Assembly: GCF_947498005.1 (NCBI RefSeq)
Contig: NZ_CANMIW010000010.1
Coordinates: forward strand, 24,410-88,409
Direction: 5' to 3'
Length of the DNA stretch: 64,000 nt
Origin: an uncultured Winogradskyella sp.
Lineage (GTDB): Bacteria > Bacteroidota > Bacteroidia > Flavobacteriales > Flavobacteriaceae
Part shown: positions 44,336 through 53,430 of the stretch, in pieces
Position numbering within the stretch: position 1 is the first letter of the stretch
Layout of the letters: each line of letters begins with the position of its first letter
Program-made: the position numbers and the translations under genes
Notes under the pieces: generated by a model
The model's input: only the letters and a program-made list of their open reading frames with translations
Database searches by the model: none
What the model was told of the DNA's origin: nothing

Positions 44336-46801
44336 TTAAAAGAATTTTAAACCAAATACAACCGCATCACTTATAAATCCGTTTTGGTAAGAACGCAAAT
44401 AATCGACCCTTAAGAAACGCCATTTTCCCCAACCAATATTATCTAAACCAATAGAATATTCTTGGTAAGGTTTAAAATCTGGCTGTGCCAATAGGTGTGC
44501 TCCAACCACTAAATTAAAATTCAGTTTGTTTAATAAAGGCACTTTTCCGAGTATAAAGCCATTAAAATCGTGTTCTGCATGTGCTTCAAAATAAGAATCG
44601 TTTGTACTTGCGCCATAATAATCTAAATTATTGAATACATTGGTGTAATTACCTTCTGTACTCACATGTGTAAGGTTGCCATTAAAATGTTGGTAATCTA
44701 CAAAAGCGATATCGTCTCCATTAAAGAATTTTCCGGCTTTAAGGTTATAACTAAATCTACCCTTATCTTTTACATTGAAAGATTGTGCTAAACGTATTTT
44801 TATTTGGTCAAAGTTATAGTTGCTGTTGGTTGCTCCAAATCCTTTTTCGTAACCTAAATACAGCGTTGGGTAATTATCGTTACCAACATTGTATTTAGCA
44901 TCTGGATAACTCATGTATTCTTGTCCGAAGTTAATGCGCGCATTTATTGAACCTTTTAAGATGTTATGCGTTTGAAAAGGTGCAATGCCATACGCTAATT
45001 CATTTAACGGATTATTACTTGTGTAAGCATCATTATCATCATTAATAAAAACTTGATCTGTAGTATTAAATAATGCTTTTCGTCTCTGATAACTTATGCC
45101 AGCATATAATCTAAAACCGTTGAAAAGTTCTTCGGAATAGTTTAAAGACAAATGGCTTTTATCATATAACTTCATATAATTATCTTCAAAAAACAAAGAA
45201 CTTACGCCATTAATTAAAGGTGTAATTGGGTTTGAAGGATTAAATTGAGATGTAGTGACCCCTCCAGATAATGTTAAAAATGGATAACTGGTATTATTAA
45301 ATTTGTATGTAATTGCTCCTGTGGCGCGCAATCTATCGTCTGAAAATCCATATTGTAAATCGCCATTAACACTTATGTAGCGATTATAGTCGTCAAACCC
45401 TTTTGTGTAGAAAACGTTTGCACCAATGGTGTATCCTTGAACCGTATTAAATTGTGTTGAAGTAGGAGGAATGTCAAATCCTAGTCGGTAGTCTTTATAT
45501 GAATTTTGATAAGTGTAACCTAAAATGTTTCCGAGTTTAAATTTGTTCTTTACGGCATCAATAGAGTCTAAGTATGGTTTAGATTCTCTTACAATTTGTA
45601 TACTATCTTTAGTGACGTAATCTGTGCGTTCTTCTGAGGTTAGTGGAACAGGTCTAATTTTATTCCAGAAAATAGAATCTTTTTTGTTGGCTTCATCTTC
45701 AAAAGACACAATTTCTTTATTAAAATCTTTTCGAGTTAAAGAGGTATTGAATTCGTAATTACTATAAACTGCCGTAAAACGTCCATCGCCTTTAATGCCA
45801 AATAAACCATACTTAAAATCGATACTTTGCGATATTCTTGCCCAAATATCATTGCTTTCAGAATAGGAGAAACTTTGCTGTAAAGAAATCACATCTACAG
45901 CCGGAATCCTTGCCTGTACACCTGTAATATCTAGTTCTAAAGCATAAATATCCCATTGGTCTTCAATAATATATATAAAGCCAGCAAAAACAGGGTCGTT
46001 TTTACGTTTGGGTGTTACTTTGACTTTATTAATGAGGTTGCCTCTGTCGTCGTAAAAAACACCATCTAGTTTGTACTTGTAGTAACTAAAGGCATTGTTG
46101 GCTATTGGAGATATAATTTCGTTACCAAAATTAATAGTGTTATTGTAGAAATTAAAATCAACTTCTAATGCTGTGTTAAAACTAAAACCATTACTATTTC
46201 CACTGATTTTTGAAGCCGTTATTCGTTCTTTTAGTTTACCTGGACTTAAAAATTGAATTTTTGATATAGTTTCAGATAAATAGATAATTCCACTTCGTGT
46301 AGAATCTAATCCGCCACCTAAATCGCCAACTTCTTGACCCATTATTTTCTCAGGAGCATCTTTAATTTTAATTAAACCTCTAGAGTAAAAATCGGCTTTA
46401 AAGGATTCTATTTTATCGAGATTTGCTTGTCGTTGCGCAATCGCTTGTCGCATTATAGCATTTGCAGGATCATTGGTAGCATCAACCAAAACTTCACCAA
46501 GAGAAACAGATTCTTCTTCTAATACAATATCTAATTGATACGGAAATTTAGAAATTGATACTGATTTTTTTATTGTTTTATAACCCAAATAACTATATAT
46601 AATAACATAGTCTTTGGGTTGTGAGATGTTGAGTTCGTAATAACCATCGTCATTGCTTGTTGTCCCTTTGTAAGTGTTCTCTATTAAGATATTTACAAAG
46701 GGAAGCGGGTTATTATTTTGGTCTGTTATGTTTCCGGTGATTTGTGCCGAAATTGAAGAACTGATCGCGATTAGAAAGATGAAGAGTAAATTTTTTTGCA
46801 T
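44336..46801 (-). CDS. DUF5686 outer-membrane protein with carboxypeptidase-regulatory-like domain
   Basis: An 821-residue protein with a signal peptide (1-19, ending SISA). A CarboxypepD_reg-like beta-sandwich (about 20-95, ITGNITDQNNNPLPFVNILI and GTTSNDDGYYELNI) precedes a DUF5686 region (about 130-821) rich in aromatic beta strands. It ends in phenylalanine (VVFGLKFF), as outer-membrane barrels do. The N-terminal domain also opens SusC/TonB receptors, but no TonB plug is seen here. Function unknown. Surface transport or envelope maintenance is inferred. Confidence 0.85.
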   Translation of the reverse strand: MQKNLLFIFLIAISSSISAQITGNITDQNNNPLPFVNILIENTYKGTTSNDDGYYELNISQPKDYVIIYSYLGYKTIKKSVSISKFPYQLDIVLEEESVSLGEVLVDATNDPANAIMRQAIAQRQANLDKIESFKADFYSRGLIKIKDAPEKIMGQEVGDLGGGLDSTRSGIIYLSETISKIQFLSPGKLKERITASKISGNSNGFSFNTALEVDFNFYNNTINFGNEIISPIANNAFSYYKYKLDGVFYDDRGNLINKVKVTPKRKNDPVFAGFIYIIEDQWDIYALELDITGVQARIPAVDVISLQQSFSYSESNDIWARISQSIDFKYGLFGIKGDGRFTAVYSNYEFNTSLTRKDFNKEIVSFEDEANKKDSIFWNKIRPVPLTSEERTDYVTKDSIQIVRESKPYLDSIDAVKNKFKLGNILGYTYQNSYKDYRLGFDIPPTSTQFNTVQGYTIGANVFYTKGFDDYNRYISVNGDLQYGFSDDRLRATGAITYKFNNTSYPFLTLSGGVTTSQFNPSNPITPLINGVSSLFFEDNYMKLYDKSHLSLNYSEELFNGFRLYAGISYQRRKALFNTTDQVFINDDNDAYTSNNPLNELAYGIAPFQTHNILKGSINARINFGQEYMSYPDAKYNVGNDNYPTLYLGYEKGFGATNSNYNFDQIKIRLAQSFNVKDKGRFSYNLKAGKFFNGDDIAFVDYQHFNGNLTHVSTEGNYTNVFNNLDYYGASTNDSYFEAHAEHDFNGFILGKVPLLNKLNFNLVVGAHLLAQPDFKPYQEYSIGLDNIGWGKWRFLRVDYLRSYQNGFISDAVVFGLKFF

Positions 46802-46981
46802 AGACTAATTGATTGATGATTAGGTAATGGTTTTAAGATTGTTTTTATAGCACAAACTTTATGCCCTTTATAAATAAAGACGTCATTTTATTATAAAAGG
46901 TTGCTTTCAGTATAGAAAAAAATATACTGTTCTCAAACTTAGACTAATAAATAAAACGAAAAAGTTATAGGAATCTTAAAG

Positions 46982-47440
46982 TTATCGGAAATCTTTCTTA
47001 ATACGGTCTAAATTACGCTTGTTGTCGCGATCTTTTATAGTTTCGCGCTTATCGTATAGTTTTTTACCTTTTCCTAAGCCAATAATCATTTTGGCATAAC
47101 CTCTATCATCAACAAAAAGTTTTAAAGGAATAATAGCATTTCCTTTAACGTCAATTTCCTTTTTAAGTTTTTTAAGCTCTTTTTTATTAAGAAGTAGTTT
47201 GCGCTCTGCCTTTGGTCTATGGTTATAGTAATTACCATAAGCGTATTCCTCAACAGTCATATTTATAACAAAAAGCTCGCCACGCTCGTTAAACTCACAA
47301 AAGCTTTCAGCGATAGAAGCCTTGCTGGCTCTAATAGATTTAATCTCTGTGCCTGTAAGTACAATACCAGCCGTATATTTATCTAATATTTCGTACTGAA
47401 ATTTTGCTTTCTTATTTAGTATGTTGACCTTGTTTTGCAT
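46982..47440 (-). CDS. smpB: SsrA-binding protein SmpB
   Basis: SmpB binds tmRNA and brings it to stalled ribosomes for trans-translation. The 152-residue protein has the typical beta-barrel: NKKAKFQYEILDKYTAGIVL, GTEIKSIRASKASIAESFC, and a basic tail GKGKKLYDKRETIKDRDNKR. I start at the ATG 47438-47440. A frame opening 9 bp earlier at a TTG overlaps the -7 box TATCTTTG. The tmRNA gene itself is not in the window. Confidence 0.96.
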   Translation of the reverse strand: MQNKVNILNKKAKFQYEILDKYTAGIVLTGTEIKSIRASKASIAESFCEFNERGELFVINMTVEEYAYGNYYNHRPKAERKLLLNKKELKKLKKEIDVKGNAIIPLKLFVDDRGYAKMIIGLGKGKKLYDKRETIKDRDNKRNLDRIKKDFR

Positions 47441-47446
47441 GGTTGG

Positions 47447-47454
47447 CAAAGATA
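47447..47454 (-). promoter_or_regulatory. -7 box of smpB
   Basis: The minus strand reads TATCTTTG, an exact TAnnTTTG match, 6 bp upstream of the smpB ATG. The leader would be very short. No -33 TTG is evident. Confidence 0.5.
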
Positions 47455-47523
47455 GGTTTTTAGTGAAAAGTGTAAAAGTTTAAAGCCTGATTTGTTTTTA
47501 TCAATTAAGAATATGTTAATGCC

Positions 47524-47537
47524 TTACAATATTGTAA
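47524..47537. promoter_or_regulatory. 14-bp perfect palindrome in the smpB/lipoprotein divergent gap
   Basis: TTACAATATTGTAA is a perfect palindrome midway between the divergent smpB and DUF6503 genes. It could bind a dimeric regulator. It is AT-rich and single, so the evidence is modest. Confidence 0.3.
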
Positions 47538-47583
47538 TCTAATCTTTAGCTTTACGACTTTCTTTTTAGAAAATAGATAACCT

Positions 47584-48369
47584 ATGAAAAATTACATATT
47601 ATTACTATTAATTGCCGTCTGTTTTAGCTGTAAAAATGAAAAAACTACTGAAAACATATCTAATACTGAAGTGCGTAAAACAAAGTTGACAGCAGATGAT
47701 ATTATCAATAAATCAATTGAAATTTCTGGTGGCGAAAAGTTTAAACAATCGAGTTTAAAATTCGAATTTAGAGATGTGTATTACCAAGCCCTTCGTAAAA
47801 ACCATGAGTTTCTTTTAGTTAGAATTTTAGTAAAGGATAACGATTCTATTTTTGATATGTTAAGTAATGTAGGTTTTGAACGTTATGATAATATAGACTT
47901 CGTTAAGCTTGAAGATTCTATTGCAAAAAACTATGCAGCCTCTGTAAATTCTGTTCATTATTTTTCTGTTCTACCACATGGTTTAAATGACGAGGCGGTA
48001 AACAAAATGTTATTAGCAGATGAACAAATAAAGGGAAACGAATATTACAAAATAAAAGTTACATTTAACGAAAATGGAGGAGGAGAAGACTTTGAAGATG
48101 TGTTTGTGTATTGGCTTGATAAGCAGAGTTTTAAATTAGATTATTTAGGTTATTCATATAACGAGGAATCTGGCGTAGGAATGCGTTTTAGGGAAGCCTA
48201 TAATGAGCGTTACGTAAATGGTTTACGTTTTGTAGATTACAATAATTATAAAACGAAAGACACGAATTTTAAGCTTGAAAATTTAGGTAAAGCCTTTGAA
48301 AATAATCAATTAGAACTATTATCTAAAATTGAATTAGAGAATGTAGAAGTACAGTTAATTAACAACTGA
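47584..48369 (+). CDS. DUF6503-like lipoprotein
   Basis: A 261-residue lipoprotein (lipobox LIAVCFSC, cysteine at about 16) with a body I recognise as DUF6503-like. It begins ADDIINKSIEISGGEKFKQSSLKFEFRDVYY and continues with antiparallel strands such as YWLDKQSFKLDYLGYSY. The overall plan resembles lipoprotein carriers of the LolA/LolB fold, which hold lipids. That comparison is only by eye. Its end overlaps the convergent histidine phosphatase gene by 15 bp. Confidence 0.72.
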   Translation: MKNYILLLLIAVCFSCKNEKTTENISNTEVRKTKLTADDIINKSIEISGGEKFKQSSLKFEFRDVYYQALRKNHEFLLVRILVKDNDSIFDMLSNVGFERYDNIDFVKLEDSIAKNYAASVNSVHYFSVLPHGLNDEAVNKMLLADEQIKGNEYYKIKVTFNENGGGEDFEDVFVYWLDKQSFKLDYLGYSYNEESGVGMRFREAYNERYVNGLRFVDYNNYKTKDTNFKLENLGKAFENNQLELLSKIELENVEVQLINN

Positions 48370-48873
48370 TAATTCTGATATTTTGCCATCTTTTGTAAAT
48401 TCTACTTTGTATAAGTTGGCGTTATTATGGTCGTCAATATCATCGTATTTATCTTCATCTATTAAAGCGTTAACAAATTTTGGCGTTGTGTTACTATGAC
48501 CAACAATTAATACGGTTTGTCCTTTTGTTCTTTCAATAAATTCTTCAATCTTATATTCTGAAGGATTATAATAATTAAGCACTAAGTCGTTGGCATTGGC
48601 AGTTGGAGTAGCAGTTTCTTTAGTTCTGTTGTAATTAGTAGAATAGACGGCATCAAAATCAATGCCTTTAAAATGTTTTTTCCAATTTTCAGCACGTTGA
48701 CGACCAAAAGAAGTTAAGTGTGGATCTCTATTATTTTTATCGCCTCTATCTTTCTCAGCGTGCCTAATTAAATAATATGTAGCGATGACATTTGCATCTT
48801 GTTTGTTAGTCTCTTCTTTGCAAGATGGAAATAAGATAAAAGTAATGAGTAGTATAAATATTAAATTTTTCAT
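48355..48873 (-). CDS. Histidine phosphatase family lipoprotein
   Basis: A 172-residue lipoprotein (lipobox FILFPSC) with the histidine phosphatase fold. The catalytic RHG-type motif is YLIRHAEKDRGD, where RHA is the SixA-like variant. The second half has YSTNYNRTKETATPTA and VLIVGHSNTT, with the general histidine. It is short compared with phosphoglycerate mutases, as is usual for SixA-like members. Substrate unknown. Lipid anchoring would place it in the periplasm. Confidence 0.85.
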   Translation of the reverse strand: MKNLIFILLITFILFPSCKEETNKQDANVIATYYLIRHAEKDRGDKNNRDPHLTSFGRQRAENWKKHFKGIDFDAVYSTNYNRTKETATPTANANDLVLNYYNPSEYKIEEFIERTKGQTVLIVGHSNTTPKFVNALIDEDKYDDIDDHNNANLYKVEFTKDGKISELSVVN

Positions 48874-48996
48874 ATTAAATAAGAGAAATCATATTAAGTA
48901 TTATTGTATAAATATCGACTAAATTAATGAATAAAAATTGAATGATAATTTATAAGTTTTACACTTAGATTTGGTAGCAAGAACTTAATTTATAAT

Positions 48997-49695
48997 CTAC
49001 GCCAATTCTAAAGCTACCTCAATCATATCTCTAAACGTAGTTTCACGTTCTTTACTCGTTGTAGTTTCATTTGATACTAATGAATCTGAAATTGTTAAAA
49101 CAGCTAAAGCATTTGCGTTATGTTTTGCAGCTATTGTATATAAACCAGCAGCTTCCATTTCTACACAAAGAACTCCGAATTTAGACCACTTTTTAAATGA
49201 TTCTTTATCATCTTGGTAAAACTCATCTGAAGATAAAACATTACCCGCTTTAATTTCTATATTTTTTGCGCGTGCTGCTTCTACAGCCTTTATAAATAAT
49301 CCAAAATCTGCTGTAGGTGCATAATCTGCACCACCAAAGCGTAAATTATTAACACCAGAAGTAGAAGAAGCAGACATAGCCAAAACAATATCTCTAAGTT
49401 TTACATCTTCTCTGTAAGATCCGGCACTTCCAACTCTAATTAAGTTCTTTACACCATACTCTGAAATTAATTCATTTGCATATATGGAAATACTAGGAAC
49501 ACCCATTCCTGTTCCCATAGTAGAAATTCGTTTTCCTTTATAGGTACCTGTGTAACCAAGCATTCCTCTAACTTTGTTAAAGCAAACAGGGTTTTCAAAA
49601 AATGTCTCAGCAATCCATTTAGCTCTTAATGGATCTCCTGGTAGTAAAATAGTTTCAGCAATTTCGCCTTTTTTAGCCTCAATATGTACACTCAT
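48997..49695 (-). CDS. deoD: Purine-nucleoside phosphorylase DeoD
   Basis: DeoD cleaves purine (deoxy)nucleosides with phosphate to base and (deoxy)ribose 1-phosphate. The 232-residue protein has [22 protein letters not shown] at the start, [17 protein letters not shown] (phosphate and nucleoside site), LIRVGSAGS, and the catalytic [10 protein letters not shown] and TISDS near the end. It lies 27 bp downstream of deoC on the same strand. A TAACTTTG box in that gap suggests an additional promoter. The two enzymes together feed deoxyribose phosphate into glycolysis. Confidence 0.95.
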   Translation of the reverse strand: MSVHIEAKKGEIAETILLPGDPLRAKWIAETFFENPVCFNKVRGMLGYTGTYKGKRISTMGTGMGVPSISIYANELISEYGVKNLIRVGSAGSYREDVKLRDIVLAMSASSTSGVNNLRFGGADYAPTADFGLFIKAVEAARAKNIEIKAGNVLSSDEFYQDDKESFKKWSKFGVLCVEMEAAGLYTIAAKHNANALAVLTISDSLVSNETTTSKERETTFRDMIEVALELA

Positions 49696-49699
49696 AAAA

Positions 49700-49707
49700 C
49701 AAAGTTA
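49700..49707 (-). promoter_or_regulatory. -7 box upstream of deoD
   Basis: The minus strand reads TAACTTTG, an exact TAnnTTTG match, 4 bp before the deoD ATG. It falls in the deoC-deoD gap, so deoD may also be transcribed alone with almost no leader. No -33 TTG is found. Confidence 0.45.
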
Positions 49708-49722
49708 CGCAAAGTGTAGCAA

Positions 49723-50388
49723 TTAATAAGAAGAGTTAGTTAATTGATTATTCATCATTTCAACACCACCAGAGGCTCCAATTCTAGAGACACCAACCTC
49801 AATATATTTAAGGGCAGTTTCAGTATCGCTAATTCCGCCAGAGGCTTTTATTTGTAATTGACCTCTTACTGTTTTTTTCATAATTTTAACAGCTGTCAAT
49901 GTTGCACCACTTTTAGAAAAACCTGTAGATGTCTTAACATAGTCTGCCTTTGCATCCATACATATTTCACAAGCTTTTACAATTTCATTTTTAGAAAGTT
50001 CGCTTATTTCTAATATGACTTTTAGTGTTGTAAGTCCTATAGCTTGTTTCACTTTGCTAATGTCTTTAAGAACAGCAAGGTAATTTTTGCTTTTAAGACG
50101 TCCAATATTCATTACAAGATCAATTTCTGAAGCACCTTGATTAATAGCGTTTTTGGCTTCAAAAATCTTAGCTTCAGTAGACATTGCACCAAGAGGAAAA
50201 CCAACAACAGTACAAACTTTTACGTCTGATCTACTTAATGCTTGTTTTGCAAGTGCTACATAGCTACTATTAACACAAACTGAATAAAAATTGTACTTTA
50301 AAGCGTCGTCACAAAGTTTAAGGACGTCGGCTTCTGTAGCTGAAGCGCTAAGAAGTGTGTGATCAATGAATCTGTTTAATTCTATCAT
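49723..50388 (-). CDS. deoC: Deoxyribose-phosphate aldolase DeoC
   Basis: DeoC splits deoxyribose 5-phosphate into acetaldehyde and glyceraldehyde 3-phosphate. The 221-residue TIM-barrel enzyme starts IELNRFIDHTLLSASATEADV. The Schiff-base lysine is in ADYVKTSTGFS and the second lysine in LQIKASGGISD. VCVNSSYV and VVGFPLGAMSTEAK are also typical. I start at the ATG 50386-50388. The longer frame to 50433 adds residues without family resemblance. Confidence 0.95.
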   Translation of the reverse strand: MIELNRFIDHTLLSASATEADVLKLCDDALKYNFYSVCVNSSYVALAKQALSRSDVKVCTVVGFPLGAMSTEAKIFEAKNAINQGASEIDLVMNIGRLKSKNYLAVLKDISKVKQAIGLTTLKVILEISELSKNEIVKACEICMDAKADYVKTSTGFSKSGATLTAVKIMKKTVRGQLQIKASGGISDTETALKYIEVGVSRIGASGGVEMMNNQLTNSSY

Positions 50389-50743
50389 AAAAGTTAGGGC
50401 TCTCGATTTAAAATTAACTGTAGTGCTTACCATGTGAAAATCTCATGGAAACACAACAAAAAAAATGTCTCAAAAGGTAACGTTCGAATTAAATAGCTCG
50501 ACAAAGTTAGTGATTTATCCGACAAAAAGCCAAAATTTTAGAAAATAATTTTACCGTTCGTCGAATATTTTTATTCATATTTCTAAGTAAATGATTATTA
50601 ACATCTAAAGTTTTTAGACTTTAAAAGATTATTTTAAATTTTTCATTGATTACTCCTAATAACATATAATTTAAACTGTTTTCATTATAAATAATAACAT
50701 CTCTAGAATTCCTTTATTATATTGAGACACTAATTAAATAGAG
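50389..50743. other. 355-bp divergent intergenic region between deoC and mqo
   Basis: AT-rich sequence with no gene on either strand and no exact TAnnTTTG box that I can place for either neighbour. It holds an operator-like imperfect palindrome (50430-50448) near deoC and a small inverted repeat TCTAAA-GTT-TTTAGA (50604-50618). Confidence 0.6.
50430..50448. promoter_or_regulatory. Operator-like palindrome upstream of deoC
   Basis: CCATGTGA-AAA-TCTCATGG is an inverted repeat with seven of eight positions paired. It lies 42 bp upstream of the deoC ATG and could be the site of a nucleoside-responsive regulator. No regulator gene is nearby. Confidence 0.35.
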
Positions 50744-52231
50744 ATGACTAAAAAAATAAATGCAAATATCGAATACGATTTAATTTGTGTAGGAGGTGGC
50801 ATAATGAGTGCTACCTTAGCATTAATTACCAAAATATTGCAACCAGAATTAAAAGTACTAATTGTTGAGCGGTTGAATAACGTTGCACAAGAAAGTTCTG
50901 CTGCTTGGAATAATGCAGGTACTGGCCATTCGGCTTTGTGTGAGTTGAATTATTGTCCACAAGATGATAATGGAGCAATTTCAATAAAAAAAGCCGTTGA
51001 AATTTGTAAACAATTTGAAGTCTCAAAACAATTTTGGACATATTTAGTGAATGAAGGATTAATAGAGAATCCTGAAGGTTTTATTAAAAATGTACCACAC
51101 CATAGTTGGGTTACCGGTAAGGAAAATTCAGATTATTTAGAAGCACGCTATAAAGCCTTTAAAGCGCACTATTTATTTGATATCATAGAGTTTACAAGAG
51201 ATGTTGAAAAAATGAAGTCGTGGTTTCCTCTAATAGCCAGTGATAGGTCTATAATTGAAGACATGGCTGCATCTCGTATAAGTAGAGGAACAGAAGTTAA
51301 TTATGGTAACCTTACGCAACAGCTGTTTCATATTTTAGAAACTAAGTATGATACACCTGTTCATTGTAATATGGAAGTGCAAGATGTAGATCCTAGTTTA
51401 GATATAGATTGGACGGTTGAGTTGAAAGATTTAAGAACAAAAACAATCCATCATATAGAATCTAAACATGTTTTTATAGGTGCAGGAGGTGCAAGTTTAT
51501 TGTTGCTTCAAAAAGTTGAAATAGAGGAGAAGGAAGGCTATGGCGGTTTTCCGGTAAGTGGCGAATGGTTGGTTTGTAAAAATGAAGCTATAATTAACCA
51601 ACATAACGCTAAAGTCTACAGCAAAGCTGGTCCTAACGATCCACCAATGTCTACACCACATTTAGATACAAGATATATTAATGGTAAGCGTGAATTACTT
51701 TTTGGTCCATTCGCAGGTTTTAGTCCTAAATTTTTAAAAGAAGGGTCTTATTTTGATTTAGTAAAGTCCATTAAATTCGATAATTTGTCGCCAATGTTAG
51801 GTGCATTTTGGCATAATTTACCTTTAACGAGGTATTTGGTAGAACAAGTAAGTATGAACCATGAAGACCGCATGGACGAATTACGCAAGTTTTACAAAAA
51901 TGCAAAAAGTGAAGATTGGGAGCTTTTGATAGCAGGTCAGCGTGTTCAAATTATTAAAAAGGATGAATTTGAAGGCGGAAAGTTACAATTTGGCACAGAA
52001 GTAGTCAGTAGTAAAAACGGAAGTATAACGTGTCTTTTAGGAGCTTCGCCTGGTGCTTCTACCGCTGTGCACGTAATGATGAATGTTTTAGAAAAGGCAT
52101 TCCCAGAAATTCTTAATTCTGAAAAAGCAAAGCAATTATTAGAGGTTATGATACCAATGTGGAATGTAGAATTAACCCAAGAGTTATTTGAAACTCAACT
52201 TGAAAAATCAAAGTTTGCATTAAAATTGTAA
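50744..52231 (+). CDS. mqo: Malate:quinone oxidoreductase
   Basis: Mqo oxidises malate to oxaloacetate and passes electrons to the quinone pool at the inner membrane, an alternative to malate dehydrogenase in the TCA cycle. The 495-residue flavoprotein has the FAD-binding start YDLICVGGGIMSATLALI, SSAAWNNAGTGHSALCELNY, SRISRGTEVNYGNLTQQLF, the VFIGAGGASLLLLQK segment and a C-terminal LLGASPGASTAVHVMM. Length is normal. It is a single gene with a long upstream region and an unusual nested hairpin after its stop codon. Confidence 0.96.
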   Translation: MTKKINANIEYDLICVGGGIMSATLALITKILQPELKVLIVERLNNVAQESSAAWNNAGTGHSALCELNYCPQDDNGAISIKKAVEICKQFEVSKQFWTYLVNEGLIENPEGFIKNVPHHSWVTGKENSDYLEARYKAFKAHYLFDIIEFTRDVEKMKSWFPLIASDRSIIEDMAASRISRGTEVNYGNLTQQLFHILETKYDTPVHCNMEVQDVDPSLDIDWTVELKDLRTKTIHHIESKHVFIGAGGASLLLLQKVEIEEKEGYGGFPVSGEWLVCKNEAIINQHNAKVYSKAGPNDPPMSTPHLDTRYINGKRELLFGPFAGFSPKFLKEGSYFDLVKSIKFDNLSPMLGAFWHNLPLTRYLVEQVSMNHEDRMDELRKFYKNAKSEDWELLIAGQRVQIIKKDEFEGGKLQFGTEVVSSKNGSITCLLGASPGASTAVHVMMNVLEKAFPEILNSEKAKQLLEVMIPMWNVELTQELFETQLEKSKFALKL

Positions 52232-52253
52232 TAACAATAATATATATAAAAGG

Positions 52254-52297
52254 AAGAGCAACATGCCTTCCAAGCGCTTGGAATTTGTGTTGCTCTT
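52254..52297 (+). other. Nested inverted repeat downstream of mqo
   Basis: An outer 10-bp perfect stem, AAGAGCAACA (52254-52263) and TGTTGCTCTT (52288-52297), encloses a 16-bp perfect palindrome TTCCAAGCGCTTGGAA (52268-52283). There is no T-run. It may be a terminator or mRNA-stabilising structure, or a protein-binding site. Confidence 0.55.
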
Positions 52298-52368
52298 AAC
52301 CAACCAATCATTATAAAGACTCTAATTAGTATTAAATGTTACAGCGCTAACCTGTAAATTTTATATAT

Positions 52369-53406
52369 ATGAATAAAACAAGATATAGAGAATTAGATGC
52401 CTTGAGAGGTTTAGCAGTAATTATGGTGGTTTTATTTCATTTTACTATGGGAAAAAATCAAGCTGAATTGGGCTTTAAACTTGGAACAACTGGTGTTGAT
52501 TTGTTTTTTATAATTAGTGGATTTGTTATTTTACTTAGTCTTAAATACGTTAACAAATCTGGTCAATTTGTTATAAATAGAATAAGTAGATTGTATCCAA
52601 CATATTGGGCAAGTGTTTCTTTAACTTTTTTGGTAATGTTATTACATGGCTTTTATTCTCTAAACTTAAGTAAGGTAAGTATTGTTGAGTATTTGGGTAA
52701 TATGACTATGATTCAATTTTACTTAAAAATCCCATACCTTGATGATTCCTATTGGACTATGATAATAGAATTGTTGTTTTATGGTTTTATGTTAATTTTA
52801 TTTCATTTTAAACTATTAAAACATATCAATAAAATAGGCATACTTTTAACCTTTTTCATTGTGCTAATTATTCATTTTCATTTTGAAAACATTTGGGTTA
52901 AGAGATTGTTTTATTATATCCCTCTATTACAATTTTGGCCGTTATTTTTTTCTGGTATTTTATTTTATCAAATAATCAACAAGTACACAGATTTAACTAA
53001 GTATTATTGTGTAATCATCCTTTGCTTATTGTCCCAGATATCGCTTTATGACTATTCTGGTTATTCAAAAAAATTTATTGACTTTTGGGAATATTCAATG
53101 ATGCTAATTTTTTATTTTTCTTTATTTACCTTGTTTGTAAACAGAAAATTAAAATTCATAATTAATAAGCCATCCTTGTTTTTGGGTAAAATTTCTTTTG
53201 CCTTGTACTTAATTCATCAAACGATATCAACGGAATATATTATTCCAATTTTGTCAAATAAATTGAATCTTAATTTTTGGATATCTTCAGCAATAGCTCT
53301 AGTGTGTTCAATAGCTCTCGCTACAGGAATTACATTTTTTATTGAAGTACCTTACAGTAAAAAAATGAAAAACATATTATATGGAACAATGTATAAGCGG
53401 CTTTAA
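52369..53406 (+). CDS. Acyltransferase 3 family membrane protein
   Basis: A 345-residue integral membrane protein of the acyltransferase 3 (OafA/YrhL) family, which O-acylates sugars of envelope polysaccharides. The N-terminus has the family signature YRELDALRGLAVIMVVLFHF with the catalytic histidine, then GTTGVDLFFIISGFVI and the arginine-rich INRISRLYPTYW. About ten membrane helices fill the rest. There is no SGNH domain. Its stop codon lies within the bidirectional hairpin shared with clpB. It is alone, not in a polysaccharide cluster, and AT-richer and more phenylalanine-rich than its neighbours. Confidence 0.9.
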   Translation: MNKTRYRELDALRGLAVIMVVLFHFTMGKNQAELGFKLGTTGVDLFFIISGFVILLSLKYVNKSGQFVINRISRLYPTYWASVSLTFLVMLLHGFYSLNLSKVSIVEYLGNMTMIQFYLKIPYLDDSYWTMIIELLFYGFMLILFHFKLLKHINKIGILLTFFIVLIIHFHFENIWVKRLFYYIPLLQFWPLFFSGILFYQIINKYTDLTKYYCVIILCLLSQISLYDYSGYSKKFIDFWEYSMMLIFYFSLFTLFVNRKLKFIINKPSLFLGKISFALYLIHQTISTEYIIPILSNKLNLNFWISSAIALVCSIALATGITFFIEVPYSKKMKNILYGTMYKRL

Positions 53407-53423
53407 AAATAAAGCCGCTTATA
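53392..53423. terminator. Bidirectional hairpin between acyltransferase and clpB genes
   Basis: A perfect 14-bp stem TATAAGCGGCTTTA (53392-53405) and TAAAGCCGCTTATA (53410-53423) has a 4-nt loop. It contains the acyltransferase stop codon and ends 8 bp before the clpB stop codon. Long T-runs are absent, but the position between convergent genes supports termination for both. Confidence 0.75.
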
Positions 53424-53430
53424 CTATTTG

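Noticed and set aside
50389..50433. Longer N-terminus for DeoC
   Set aside because: The added residues have no family resemblance. DeoC normally begins at the IELNRFIDHTLL segment.
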